A stretch of 6,326 nucleotides of DNA from Desulfobacula sp. (lineage in GTDB: Bacteria > Desulfobacterota > Desulfobacteria > Desulfobacterales > Desulfobacteraceae): NCBI GenBank assembly GCA_027858355.1, contig JAQICW010000709.1, forward strand, positions 1 through 6,326, read 5' to 3'. A program made the translations under genes and the position numbers. Below the pieces are notes generated by a model. The model was not told where the DNA came from and searched no databases. It saw nothing but the letters and a program-made list of their open reading frames with translations. The stretch's first letter is position 1; every line of letters begins with the position of its first letter. Below are positions 1 to 5,560 of this stretch, one piece after another.

Positions 1-515
1 AAGATGTCATCAAGGTATCAAAACAATTTCTGCCAGTTCTTGACTGCGGATTTTATGATCCAATGGTCACAGTTCATATCTCCGATGGTAATTCTTTTGT
101 TAAGGAAAAATCAGATAAAAATGATGTGATTAACGTGGATTCCTCTGATCCCATTGGTCCGGGTGAAGTATTATTTAAACAGCCCTTTTACAAAGGTTTA
201 AAAGCGTCATTAAGGCAGAATGGTATTATTGCCACCCAGGGGGAATCTTTTTTTCTGCATAAAGAGTGCGTTACCAATCTTGTGAAAATCACAAAAGAGC
301 TGTTTCAGGTTCAGGCATATGCTTATATCCTGGTGCCGACATATCCGGGAGGGCATATCGGTATTTGCCTGGGCTCACTGGGACCGGAGCTTAAAAAGCC
401 CTTTCGAGCCATCTCGGAAAATATTCAGAACCAATTAAAATATTATAGTCCAAAAATCCATGAAGCTTCTTTTGTTTTGCCCTATTTTGCCCAGAAAATG
501 TTTGAAGCCATATAG
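1..515 (+). CDS. speE: Spermidine synthase, C-terminal part (5' end outside window)
   Basis: This is the C-terminal 170 or so residues of a polyamine aminopropyltransferase, a cytosolic enzyme that moves the aminopropyl group of decarboxylated S-adenosylmethionine to putrescine to make spermidine. The frame is open from base 3 to the window edge. It reads DVIKVSKQFLPVL, the helix after the SAM-binding acidic residue, well before the first in-frame ATG at 63, so that ATG is not the start. Visible family marks are the ISDG loop, the catalytic loop DVINVDSSDPIGP (about bases 123-161) carrying the Asp residues that activate the amine, and GIIATQGESFFLH. SpeE proteins are usually about 280-290 residues, so roughly 110 residues lie upstream, including the GGGDGG motif, which cannot be checked here. 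It is the first visible gene of a co-directional group with the GNAT gene 18 bases downstream. Family assignment is firm; substrate preference (putrescine or another diamine) is not shown by the sequence. Confidence 0.93.
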   Translation, partial: DVIKVSKQFLPVLDCGFYDPMVTVHISDGNSFVKEKSDKNDVINVDSSDPIGPGEVLFKQPFYKGLKASLRQNGIIATQGESFFLHKECVTNLVKITKELFQVQAYAYILVPTYPGGHIGICLGSLGPELKKPFRAISENIQNQLKYYSPKIHEASFVLPYFAQKMFEAI

Positions 516-533
516 GTAAAAAAAATATTAAAG

Positions 534-956
534 ATGTCACACGACCCGTCATTTATAATAAAGACCATTAAATCCGCTTCAAAAAAGGATTTGATGCGCA
601 TCTACAAGGAGGCTGGGTGGTGGGATACGTCCAATGACAAAAACCCTGAATTTTTAAATCATATTGTGGAAGATTCAGCTGTTTTTGTGGGGGCTTTTTT
701 AGAAAAAAACCTTATTGGAATAGGTCGGGCCCTTTCCGACCTTGCAAGTGATGCTTATATTCAGGACGTTGCTGTTTTAAAAGAATTCAGGGGCAAAGGA
801 ATTGGCAGGAAAATTATTAAAACATTAATAGAAAAATTAAAGGAAAATGGTGTTGACTGGATCGGCCTTGTTGCTCAGCCAGGAACATCTTCCTTTTATG
901 AGGAACTGGGATTTGAAGTGCTTAAAGATCATGTTCCGCTAAAATATAAGGATTGA
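534..956 (+). CDS. GNAT family N-acetyltransferase
   Basis: A 140-residue single-domain GNAT acetyltransferase, a cytosolic enzyme that transfers acetyl from acetyl-CoA to an amine of an unknown acceptor. The fold is recognisable: beta strands around VFVGAFLEKNLIGIGRALSD (residues 50-69), then YIQDVAVLKEFRGKGIGRKI (75-94). The latter contains the acetyl-CoA pyrophosphate loop R-G-K-G-I-G at 86-91, followed by the helix and the C-terminal FYEELGFE motif at 121-128. Length is normal for a minimal GNAT. The ATG at 534 has only a weak purine-rich leader, with AGG overlapping the upstream stop region. It sits 18 bases after the spermidine synthase and 4 bases before the DUF2156 gene, so the three are probably co-transcribed. 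The neighbour makes a polyamine acceptor chemically plausible. However, this is not recognisably SpeG or PaiA, and GNAT substrates cannot be read from sequence alone. Confidence 0.9.
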   Translation: MSHDPSFIIKTIKSASKKDLMRIYKEAGWWDTSNDKNPEFLNHIVEDSAVFVGAFLEKNLIGIGRALSDLASDAYIQDVAVLKEFRGKGIGRKIIKTLIEKLKENGVDWIGLVAQPGTSSFYEELGFEVLKDHVPLKYKD

Positions 957-960
957 TAAA

Positions 961-1896
961 ATGTATGCTACAGGAGAAGCGGTTTTACTAAAACCACAAA
1001 AATCAGGATTTCCAAAGCTTAATCGTTTTACGTTAAAAGATCAGGAATTGATCCAGACATATATTGACACATTTAAACCAGTGTCATGTGAATATAATTT
1101 TGCAAATCTTTTTGCCTGGCAGGATGTTAACAAAATGTCATGGAGCTTATACCAGGAAAGGCTTTTGATTTATAATGGTATTTTTCAATGTGCTTTTATG
1201 CCTTTGGGCGAGGATTTTTATCCTGAAGAACTGGTTATTTTATCATTAAACTTGAAAAATGCAGGGCTCACACCCGATATCAGCCTTGCAACATCAGACT
1301 ATTTGAAAAAATTTCCAGAGATTGAAAATTATTACACAATCAAAGAAGAACGAGATTATGCAGAATACATCTACGATGTTAACAGTCTGTGTGATCTTAA
1401 CGGGATAAAACTCCACAAAAAAAGAAATTTGATCTCACAGTTCAAACGATTCTATCCTGATTTTGAGGTTCATCTGTTAAATGGTGAATACAAATACAAA
1501 GCAATGGAATTGGCCCAGGACCAGCTGAAAAGGCGCAAAATACGCTCACAAACACTTGATCAGGAATTTTATGCAATTCAGACATCCTTTGATCATTTTG
1601 ACAAGCTGGGTTTGGAAGGACTTGTGCTGACCCTGGGAAGCAAGGTGGTTGCTTTTTCTGTTTTCAGTAAATTAAACCATTCAACCTATGACATCCAGTT
1701 TGAAAAATCAGATGCAGATTACAAAGGGGCCGCCCAGGTGATCAACCAGGAGACGGCACGATATCTTAAGGATAAATGCCTTTATTTTAACAGGGAACAG
1801 GACCTTGGGATTAAAGGTCTTCGCCAGGCAAAAATGTCATATGATCCTGTGCAGTTATATACACCTTACAGCCTTGTTTTTAACCCGCCCAATTAG
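961..1896 (+). CDS. DUF2156 (phosphatidylglycerol lysyltransferase C-terminal-like) protein
   Basis: A 311-residue soluble protein of the DUF2156 / LPG_synthase_C family, which has a doubled GNAT-like fold. In MprF that domain transfers an aminoacyl group from aminoacyl-tRNA to phosphatidylglycerol. This stand-alone form has no membrane segments, so MprF-type lipid lysylation should not be assumed. Family features seen are the N-terminal region NFANLFAWQDV (46-56), ERDYAEYIYDVNSL (120-133), the basic helix HKKRNLISQFKRFYPDFE (152-169), a central strand pair around LEGLVLTLGSKVVAFSVFSK (218-237) and the conserved C-terminal block YFNREQDLGIKGLRQAKMSY (275-294). The ATG at 961 is preceded by AAGGA at 948-952 with 8-base spacing and lies 4 bases after the GNAT stop, so translational coupling is likely. 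It is the last clear gene of the polyamine-associated group. The family call is secure; the acceptor and donor are unknown. Confidence 0.88.
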   Translation: MYATGEAVLLKPQKSGFPKLNRFTLKDQELIQTYIDTFKPVSCEYNFANLFAWQDVNKMSWSLYQERLLIYNGIFQCAFMPLGEDFYPEELVILSLNLKNAGLTPDISLATSDYLKKFPEIENYYTIKEERDYAEYIYDVNSLCDLNGIKLHKKRNLISQFKRFYPDFEVHLLNGEYKYKAMELAQDQLKRRKIRSQTLDQEFYAIQTSFDHFDKLGLEGLVLTLGSKVVAFSVFSKLNHSTYDIQFEKSDADYKGAAQVINQETARYLKDKCLYFNREQDLGIKGLRQAKMSYDPVQLYTPYSLVFNPPN

Positions 1897-1910
1897 GTAG
1901 GAAAAAACTC

Positions 1911-1958
1911 ATGCTCTACACACCTGATCATTGTCTGGACAGTTCATATACCATGTAA
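1911..1958 (+). CDS. Possible 15-codon small ORF after the DUF2156 gene
   Basis: An ATG at 1911 opens a 15-residue reading frame (MLYTPDHCLDSSYTM) ending in TAA. It is preceded by GTAGGA at 1897-1902 with about 8-base spacing, immediately after the DUF2156 stop codon. The spacing and Shine-Dalgarno resemble a real translation start at the end of the operon. The peptide has no motif I recognise, and such short frames arise readily by chance. It could also be the remnant of a lost gene. Low confidence. Confidence 0.15.
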   Translation: MLYTPDHCLDSSYTM

Positions 1959-1980
1959 AGTAAGAAAATTTATTTAGCCC

Positions 1981-2008
1981 TTGACTTTTCTTGTTTTTAA
2001 TATATTAT
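1981..2008 (+). promoter_or_regulatory. Sigma70-like promoter of the cold-shock gene
   Basis: A -35 box TTGACT (1981-1986) and a -10 box TATTAT (2003-2008) are separated by 16 bases in an AT-rich spacer. The likely transcription start falls near 2014-2016, giving a leader of about 130 bases before the csp ATG. Long leaders are typical of cspA-type genes. Both boxes match five of six consensus positions; the alternative TATATT at 2001 would leave only a 14-base spacer. No operator was recognised. Confidence 0.6.
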
Positions 2009-2043
2009 TTTGCGAAATGCTGCTGTTTTATGTGAAGAGCAGA

Positions 2044-2106
2044 GGTTTCAGCCTAAATGTGTATATCCCAATGAAAGAAAAGGCAGTACACTTAAAGTTA
2101 GAAACC
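2044..2106 (+). promoter_or_regulatory. Structured 5' leader of csp with nested stems
   Basis: Within the presumed csp leader, GGTTTC (2044-2049) is complementary to GAAACC (2101-2106). Inside this, GTGTA (2059-2063) is complementary to TACAC (2087-2091), giving a nested two-stem arrangement upstream of the ribosome binding site. E. coli cspA mRNA is known to use a temperature-responsive leader structure, and this one could play a similar part. The stems are short (6 and 5 bp) with sizeable internal loops, so stability is uncertain. I saw no match to the enterobacterial cold box. Confidence 0.3.
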
Positions 2107-2129
2107 GGTATTATTTTTATTTTTATTAC

Positions 2130-2134
2130 AGGAG
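2130..2134 (+). promoter_or_regulatory. Ribosome binding site of csp
   Basis: AGGAG stands 9 bases before the ATG at 2144 in otherwise U-rich leader sequence. It fixes the start of the cold-shock protein. Confidence 0.8.
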
Positions 2135-2143
2135 ATTGCCAAC

Positions 2144-2344
2144 ATGGCTAATGGTATCGTAAAATGGTTTAACGACTCAAAGGGTTTTGGATTTATCGAA
2201 CAAGAAGGCGGAAAAGATGTGTTTGTGCATCATTCAGGCATTAATTCAACAGGTTTCAAATCGCTGAATGAAGGAGACCGTGTTTCCTTTGATATTGAAG
2301 AAGGACAGAAAGGTCCTGCCGCAACAAATGTAACCGTGCTTTAG
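2144..2344 (+). CDS. Cold-shock protein, CspA family
   Basis: A 66-residue single cold-shock domain, a five-stranded OB-fold that binds single-stranded RNA and DNA and acts as an RNA chaperone in the cytoplasm. The RNP1 motif KGFGFIE is at residues 13-19 and RNP2 VFVHH at 26-30. The N-terminal NGIVKWFN and C-terminal [10 protein letters not shown] are standard for the family, and length is normal for full-length Csp. The start follows an AGGAG site. The gene has its own promoter and a long leader with possible secondary structure, and ends just before a hairpin terminator, so it is monocistronic. Csp paralogues are often numerous and not all are cold-induced, so induction is an inference from the leader only. 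Confidence 0.97.
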   Translation: MANGIVKWFNDSKGFGFIEQEGGKDVFVHHSGINSTGFKSLNEGDRVSFDIEEGQKGPAATNVTVL

Positions 2345-2364
2345 TTAGCCGTTTTATTTGTTTT

Positions 2365-2394
2365 AAAAAAGTCATCTTGGTGACTTGAAAAAAT
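2365..2394. terminator. Hairpin with A and T tracts, mainly a minus-strand terminator
   Basis: AAGTCA (2369-2374) and TGACTT (2381-2386) form a 6-bp stem with a TCTTGG loop. On the minus strand the stem is followed by a T6 tract then TAAAAC, so it fits a rho-independent terminator for the phosphate transporter gene that ends at 2485. On the plus strand the following bases are GAAAAAA, so it would not terminate csp by itself. Confidence 0.55.
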
Positions 2395-2435
2395 AAAGTC
2401 CCTGAACAGCTTAGTGTTAAGGGACTTTTTGCTTT
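2395..2435. terminator. Strong bidirectional rho-independent terminator between csp and the Na/Pi transporter
   Basis: AAAGTCCCT (2395-2403) pairs with AGGGACTTT (2420-2428), a 9-bp stem. It can be extended inside by AACA/TGTT (2405-2408 with 2415-2418) around a GCTTAG loop. The plus strand continues with TTTTT and GCTTTTTG, and the minus strand reads AGGGACTTTATTTTTT, so it can stop csp transcription rightwards and transporter transcription leftwards. The convergent arrangement of the two genes supports this. Confidence 0.85.
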
Positions 2436-2484
2436 TTGTGCCAATAGACTTTATCATGTAAGGATAAACCAACCCATTCCTGAT

Positions 2485-4359
2485 TTATGAGCCGGTTTCA
2501 TTAATCTGCACATGCTCCTCCTCTGCTGGGGAAGTTGTATCAATATAGGTCTTGGCAATATTGGCGGAATATAAAACAATCTGTTTCATCAGATCCATTA
2601 ATTCCATGTGTATTTCAGTGGTTTCAACGGAATCCTCTTTCCTCAGAATAATTCGTTTAAGATGTCTTGCCCTGTAGCTTGATTCCAGATCTCGATATTT
2701 TTTTTCTTTTTTCATGATCTGATCGGCAATATCGGGATCGGTTTCCAGGAATGCCTGTTTTAGACGGCTGATCTGTTTTGAAACCTTGCTGTGATAAATG
2801 AGCAGCTCTTCTTTGCCTTCGGAGGAAAAATCATAACAAAGCCTTTTTTTCCTGGTAATCAGGGGAATCATGTTTCTGTGAATAATATCCCCTATACTTT
2901 CCATGTCTTTAACAATAGATACCATTCCAAAAACCTCTTTGGCCTGTTCTTCTGTAATGTTGCCCTGGGCGATATTTGTAAGATAGGTACTTAATTTTTT
3001 TTCCAGAAAATTGATTTTAGCTTCACGCAATTGAAGGCCGCCAAGGAGGGTCAGGTCTGGGAAAATTGCATCTCTTTTGGGAATTTCCCGGATCAGGTAC
3101 TCAGCATCGTCATCTTTTCCCAACTCTCTACATAGCTGCTCTTCATCAGACAGAAAAGGCACGATGACGGCGTTGAGCATTCGCCCTAGAAGCAGTGCCA
3201 TGCGGGATATTTCCCTGCGGGCCAGATCCATTGCCAGAGAAGGTGTATCCAGCATGGAATCTTCAATATATAATGTTGTGATTTCACCGCTTTTAGGCAT
3301 TGGTTTGTCAGGATAAATCTTGTAAATTATTTTTGAAAAGATATTTATGAAGGGCAAAAAAAACAATCCCAGGCTCACATTAAATATGGTATGGGCATTT
3401 GCCATTTGCCGAGCAGTGCCTGAACCGAATTTTACAGCCAGGGCTCTGATAATATCGGCAAATTGCGGGATCCAGAAAATAAACAGGCAAACCCCGGTAA
3501 CCTTGAACATGACATGGGCGATGGCCACCCGTTTTGCTTCTCTTGACGTCCCAATACCTGCAAGGGCTGCTGTAACACATGTGCCGATATTTGCGCCCAA
3601 AATAACCGGAATACCTGCTTCAAGAGTTATAAGCCCCTGCTGTGCCAGAACAATAAGCACACCCGTTGTGGCGCTGCTGCTCTGAACAATTGCAGTAAAG
3701 GCTGCACCGATAAGGATACCCATAAACGGATTCTCCAGATCCTTCATCAGATTGATGAAAGCAGGATAGGTTCTGAGAGGCTTCATGACATCACTCATCA
3801 GTTTCATGCCAAAAAACAGGATCCCAAATCCCAGAATAATATCTCCGATAGCCTTTATTTTTTCTGTTTTGCCGAACATTCTCAAAAGGAAACCAATGGC
3901 CACCATGAGAAGTGCATAATCTGTGAGTTTGAATGCAATCATCTGGGCAGTGATGGTGGTGCCGATATCTGCACCCAATATAACGCCCAGGGACTGGGCA
4001 AAAGTAAGAAGGCCTGCCTGGACAAAGCTCACAAGCATTACAGTTGTCGCACTGCTGGATTGAATTATCATGGTGACAAAAGCGCCTACGATCAAGGCAA
4101 TGACACGATTTTTGGTCAAAGAGGCAAGAATGGAACGCATTTTATTGCCTGCAGTGCTTTTCATGCCAGTGCTCATTTTATCCATACCATACAGGAAAAA
4201 TGCAAGCCCTCCGGCAATACCAATAAAAATATGCTTCCACGGGATATCCTGAGATCCGGCAGTCTCAGCCAGTGCAGGGGTTGATAGCCAAAACAGCAGT
4301 AATAATAATATTCCAAGGCTTACTATGATAATGGATTTTGCGGATTTTATTTTTCTCAT
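2485..4359 (-). CDS. Na+/phosphate cotransporter family protein with PhoU-like tail
   Basis: A 624-residue inner-membrane protein of the Na/Pi-cotransporter family (NptA/YjbB type), predicted to move phosphate together with Na+; bacterial members act in Pi uptake or export. Residues 1-35 look like a signal peptide, with a hydrophobic core and ALA at 29-31. Two inverted-repeat transport halves follow, each with the diagnostic QSSSATT (100-106 and 226-232) and a later GA(D/N)IGT motif (129-134 and 255-260). Hydrophobic segments cover about 40-340. From about 365 to 605 the protein is helical and charged, matching a cytosolic PhoU-like domain; EEQAKEVFGMVSIVKDMESI (470-489) is PhoU-like. The length fits the long NptA-plus-PhoU subtype. 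The ATG has only a weak AGG site 7 bases upstream, and no nearer strong start was seen. It is convergent with csp and divergent from the SpeE-like gene, so it is probably monocistronic. I saw no convincing Pho box. Transport direction is not determined. Confidence 0.93.
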   Translation of the reverse strand: MRKIKSAKSIIIVSLGILLLLLFWLSTPALAETAGSQDIPWKHIFIGIAGGLAFFLYGMDKMSTGMKSTAGNKMRSILASLTKNRVIALIVGAFVTMIIQSSSATTVMLVSFVQAGLLTFAQSLGVILGADIGTTITAQMIAFKLTDYALLMVAIGFLLRMFGKTEKIKAIGDIILGFGILFFGMKLMSDVMKPLRTYPAFINLMKDLENPFMGILIGAAFTAIVQSSSATTGVLIVLAQQGLITLEAGIPVILGANIGTCVTAALAGIGTSREAKRVAIAHVMFKVTGVCLFIFWIPQFADIIRALAVKFGSGTARQMANAHTIFNVSLGLFFLPFINIFSKIIYKIYPDKPMPKSGEITTLYIEDSMLDTPSLAMDLARREISRMALLLGRMLNAVIVPFLSDEEQLCRELGKDDDAEYLIREIPKRDAIFPDLTLLGGLQLREAKINFLEKKLSTYLTNIAQGNITEEQAKEVFGMVSIVKDMESIGDIIHRNMIPLITRKKRLCYDFSSEGKEELLIYHSKVSKQISRLKQAFLETDPDIADQIMKKEKKYRDLESSYRARHLKRIILRKEDSVETTEIHMELMDLMKQIVLYSANIAKTYIDTTSPAEEEHVQINETGS

Positions 4360-4632
4360 TTTTAACCTGGCTTTCTGATTATTGAAAAAAAATTTCAGGT
4401 TTTTGGTCAGGCACTGAATATTATTAAACTGGAAATCAATTTAAGTCTATCTATTCTTTTTTTGAAGAATTTAAAAAATATAATCAGGATGAAATAATAT
4501 AAATACAAAAGGCAAAATTTTTTTATACAAACTGGAATATTCATGTATTATATAATATTAATTACAAATTCAACTGGAGTTGGCAGATTTGAGTTGAGTA
4601 ATAATTATTATAAAATCAAGAAGGAGAAGATT
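4360..4632. other. AT-rich divergent intergenic region
   Basis: This interval separates the divergent transporter and SpeE-like genes and is markedly richer in A and T than the flanking genes. It must hold the promoters for both. TATAAT occurs at 4479-4484 and 4551-4556, but neither has a good -35 box at the right distance. No inverted repeat long enough for an operator was recognised. The frame from ATG 4543 to 4632 is open but encodes an Asn/Ile/Tyr/Lys-rich stretch that does not resemble the downstream protein family, so I treat it as leader. Confidence 0.5.
4621..4626 (+). promoter_or_regulatory. Ribosome binding site that decides the GTG start at 4633
   Basis: AAGGAG lies 6 bases before GTG 4633, where the family-like sequence IPWEEIDRA begins. 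The upstream in-frame ATG at 4543 has no Shine-Dalgarno; only ACTGGAATATTC precedes it. Confidence 0.75.
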
Positions 4633-5307
4633 GTGATCCCCTGGGAAGAGATCGACCGGGCTAAAATTCCTGGAGAAAAAGGAGACATCACATTGCGGAA
4701 GCGAGGCACGGAATTCTCAATCCGAATTGCAGGGATAGAGCTGATGAACAGCCGCCTCCATGGTTCTGAAGATGCTCTTGCCAAACTCACATACAGCCGC
4801 CTCAAAGGAAAACCCAACCTGAGGATTCTCATTGGAGGTCTTGGTATGGGCTACACCCTTTCGGCAGCACTTGAACAATCAAGTCGAGATACACGCATCA
4901 TAGTATCTGAATTGATCCCGGCTGTGGTCAGGTGGAACCGGGAATACCTGGGGCACCTTGCAGGAATGCCGCTGGATGATCCCAGAGTGGCAGTTGAAGA
5001 AGAAGATGTGGCAAAAATTATCAGGCAAAGAAGATCTGCCTGGGATGCAATACTTCTTGATGTAGACAACGGTCCTGAAGGGCTTACCCGGCAAGCCAAT
5101 GACTGCCTTTACAGCAGATCAGGCCTGAAAACATCTTTTTTGGCCCTCCGTCCCCGTGGGATTCTGGCCATCTGGTCTTCCAAAGCAGACGAGGCATTCA
5201 CCCGTCGTATGAACCAGTGTGGATTTCACACTGAAACTTTAACCGTGCGGGCACGCAAACCCGGGAAAGGAGGCAAACATATAATCTGGGTTGGAGAAAA
5301 ATTCTAA
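4633..5307 (+). CDS. SpeE-fold (spermidine synthase-like) methyltransferase-type protein
   Basis: A 224-residue protein, if begun at GTG 4633, with the Rossmann core of the spermidine/spermine synthase superfamily; cytosolic, function unknown. Seen in order: IPWEEIDRAKIPG at the N-terminus, a beta-rich lead-in with RGTEFSIRIAGIELMNSRLH (24-43), the nucleotide-binding glycine loop ILIGGLGMGYTL (65-76), the acidic end of strand 2 in VSELIPAVVRWNREYL (91-106), and WDAILLDVDNGPEGL (137-151) at the active-site position. True aminopropyltransferases carry DSxDPxGP there; this one has DVDNGPEG, so the catalytic arrangement differs and spermidine synthesis should not be assumed. It is also shorter than SpeE, lacking part of the N- and C-terminal regions. 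Automated annotation often calls such proteins spermidine synthase. It stands alone, divergent from the phosphate transporter, with a separate promoter-like region before the next gene. Confidence 0.82.
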   Translation: MIPWEEIDRAKIPGEKGDITLRKRGTEFSIRIAGIELMNSRLHGSEDALAKLTYSRLKGKPNLRILIGGLGMGYTLSAALEQSSRDTRIIVSELIPAVVRWNREYLGHLAGMPLDDPRVAVEEEDVAKIIRQRRSAWDAILLDVDNGPEGLTRQANDCLYSRSGLKTSFLALRPRGILAIWSSKADEAFTRRMNQCGFHTETLTVRARKPGKGGKHIIWVGEKF

Positions 5308-5314
5308 TTTCATT

Positions 5315-5354
5315 TTGACAAACCCTTGAATTTTGTGCTCTTTCAGTGTAGACT
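5315..5354 (+). promoter_or_regulatory. Candidate sigma70-like promoter of the 182-aa gene
   Basis: A perfect -35 hexamer TTGACA lies at 5315-5320 but has no good -10 at 16-18 bases. A second -35-like TTGAAT (5326-5331) lies 17 bases before TAGACT (5349-5354), a four-of-six -10. A further weak pair, TTGGAC (5368-5373) and TGTAAC (5391-5396), also has 17-base spacing. Any of these would give a leader of about 160-200 bases before ATG 5561. The position, just 8 bases after the SpeE-like stop codon, suggests a new transcription unit. Confidence 0.4.
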
Positions 5355-5550
5355 TTATAGAACCAGTTTGGACAGTATGCTTGCTTAAAGTGTAACCTAT
5401 TGGGAAATACCAGGCTTGTTAATATATTAGTATCTTTGATCACAGAGTTTTAGTGTTAAATGGTTTAGATCAGTTTCTTTTGTTGTTTGTCAGGGACCAA
5501 AGAAATTTTACACCTGCTAAGTGGTTTAAGAAGGTATCAATTTCAAAACA

Positions 5551-5556
5551 AGGAGG
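5551..5556 (+). promoter_or_regulatory. Strong Shine-Dalgarno that places the start at 5561
   Basis: AGGAGG lies 4 bases before ATG 5561 and is the best ribosome binding site in the window. It argues against the upstream in-frame ATG at 5453, which has no such site and would add 36 residues of unrelated-looking sequence. Confidence 0.8.
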
Positions 5557-5560
5557 AAAG

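Noticed and set aside
63..515. ATG 63 as the start of the first gene
   Set aside because: The frame is open from base 3 and the residues before ATG 63 match the spermidine synthase family, so the gene begins outside the window.
2256..2444. Minus-strand open frame over the end of csp and the terminators
   Set aside because: It overlaps the csp coding strand in antisense and runs through both hairpin terminators; the peptide looks like chance translation.
3077..3685. Plus-strand open frames inside the phosphate transporter gene
   Set aside because: They are antisense to a clearly conserved membrane protein, have no plausible ribosome sites and show no family-like sequence.
5368..5385. Sigma54-type promoter resemblance, TTGGAC...TTGCT
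   Set aside because: The GG and GC elements are 11 bases apart rather than the strict 10, and the CAC after GG is missing.
4608..5443. Minus-strand open frames over the SpeE-like gene and its downstream gap
   Set aside because: They are shadows of the conserved plus-strand gene, Ser/Arg-rich, with no start signals or recognisable domains.
5453..5560. 36-residue N-terminal extension of the unknown gene from ATG 5453
   Set aside because: There is no Shine-Dalgarno at 5453, while AGGAGG stands directly before ATG 5561; the extension reads like translated leader.
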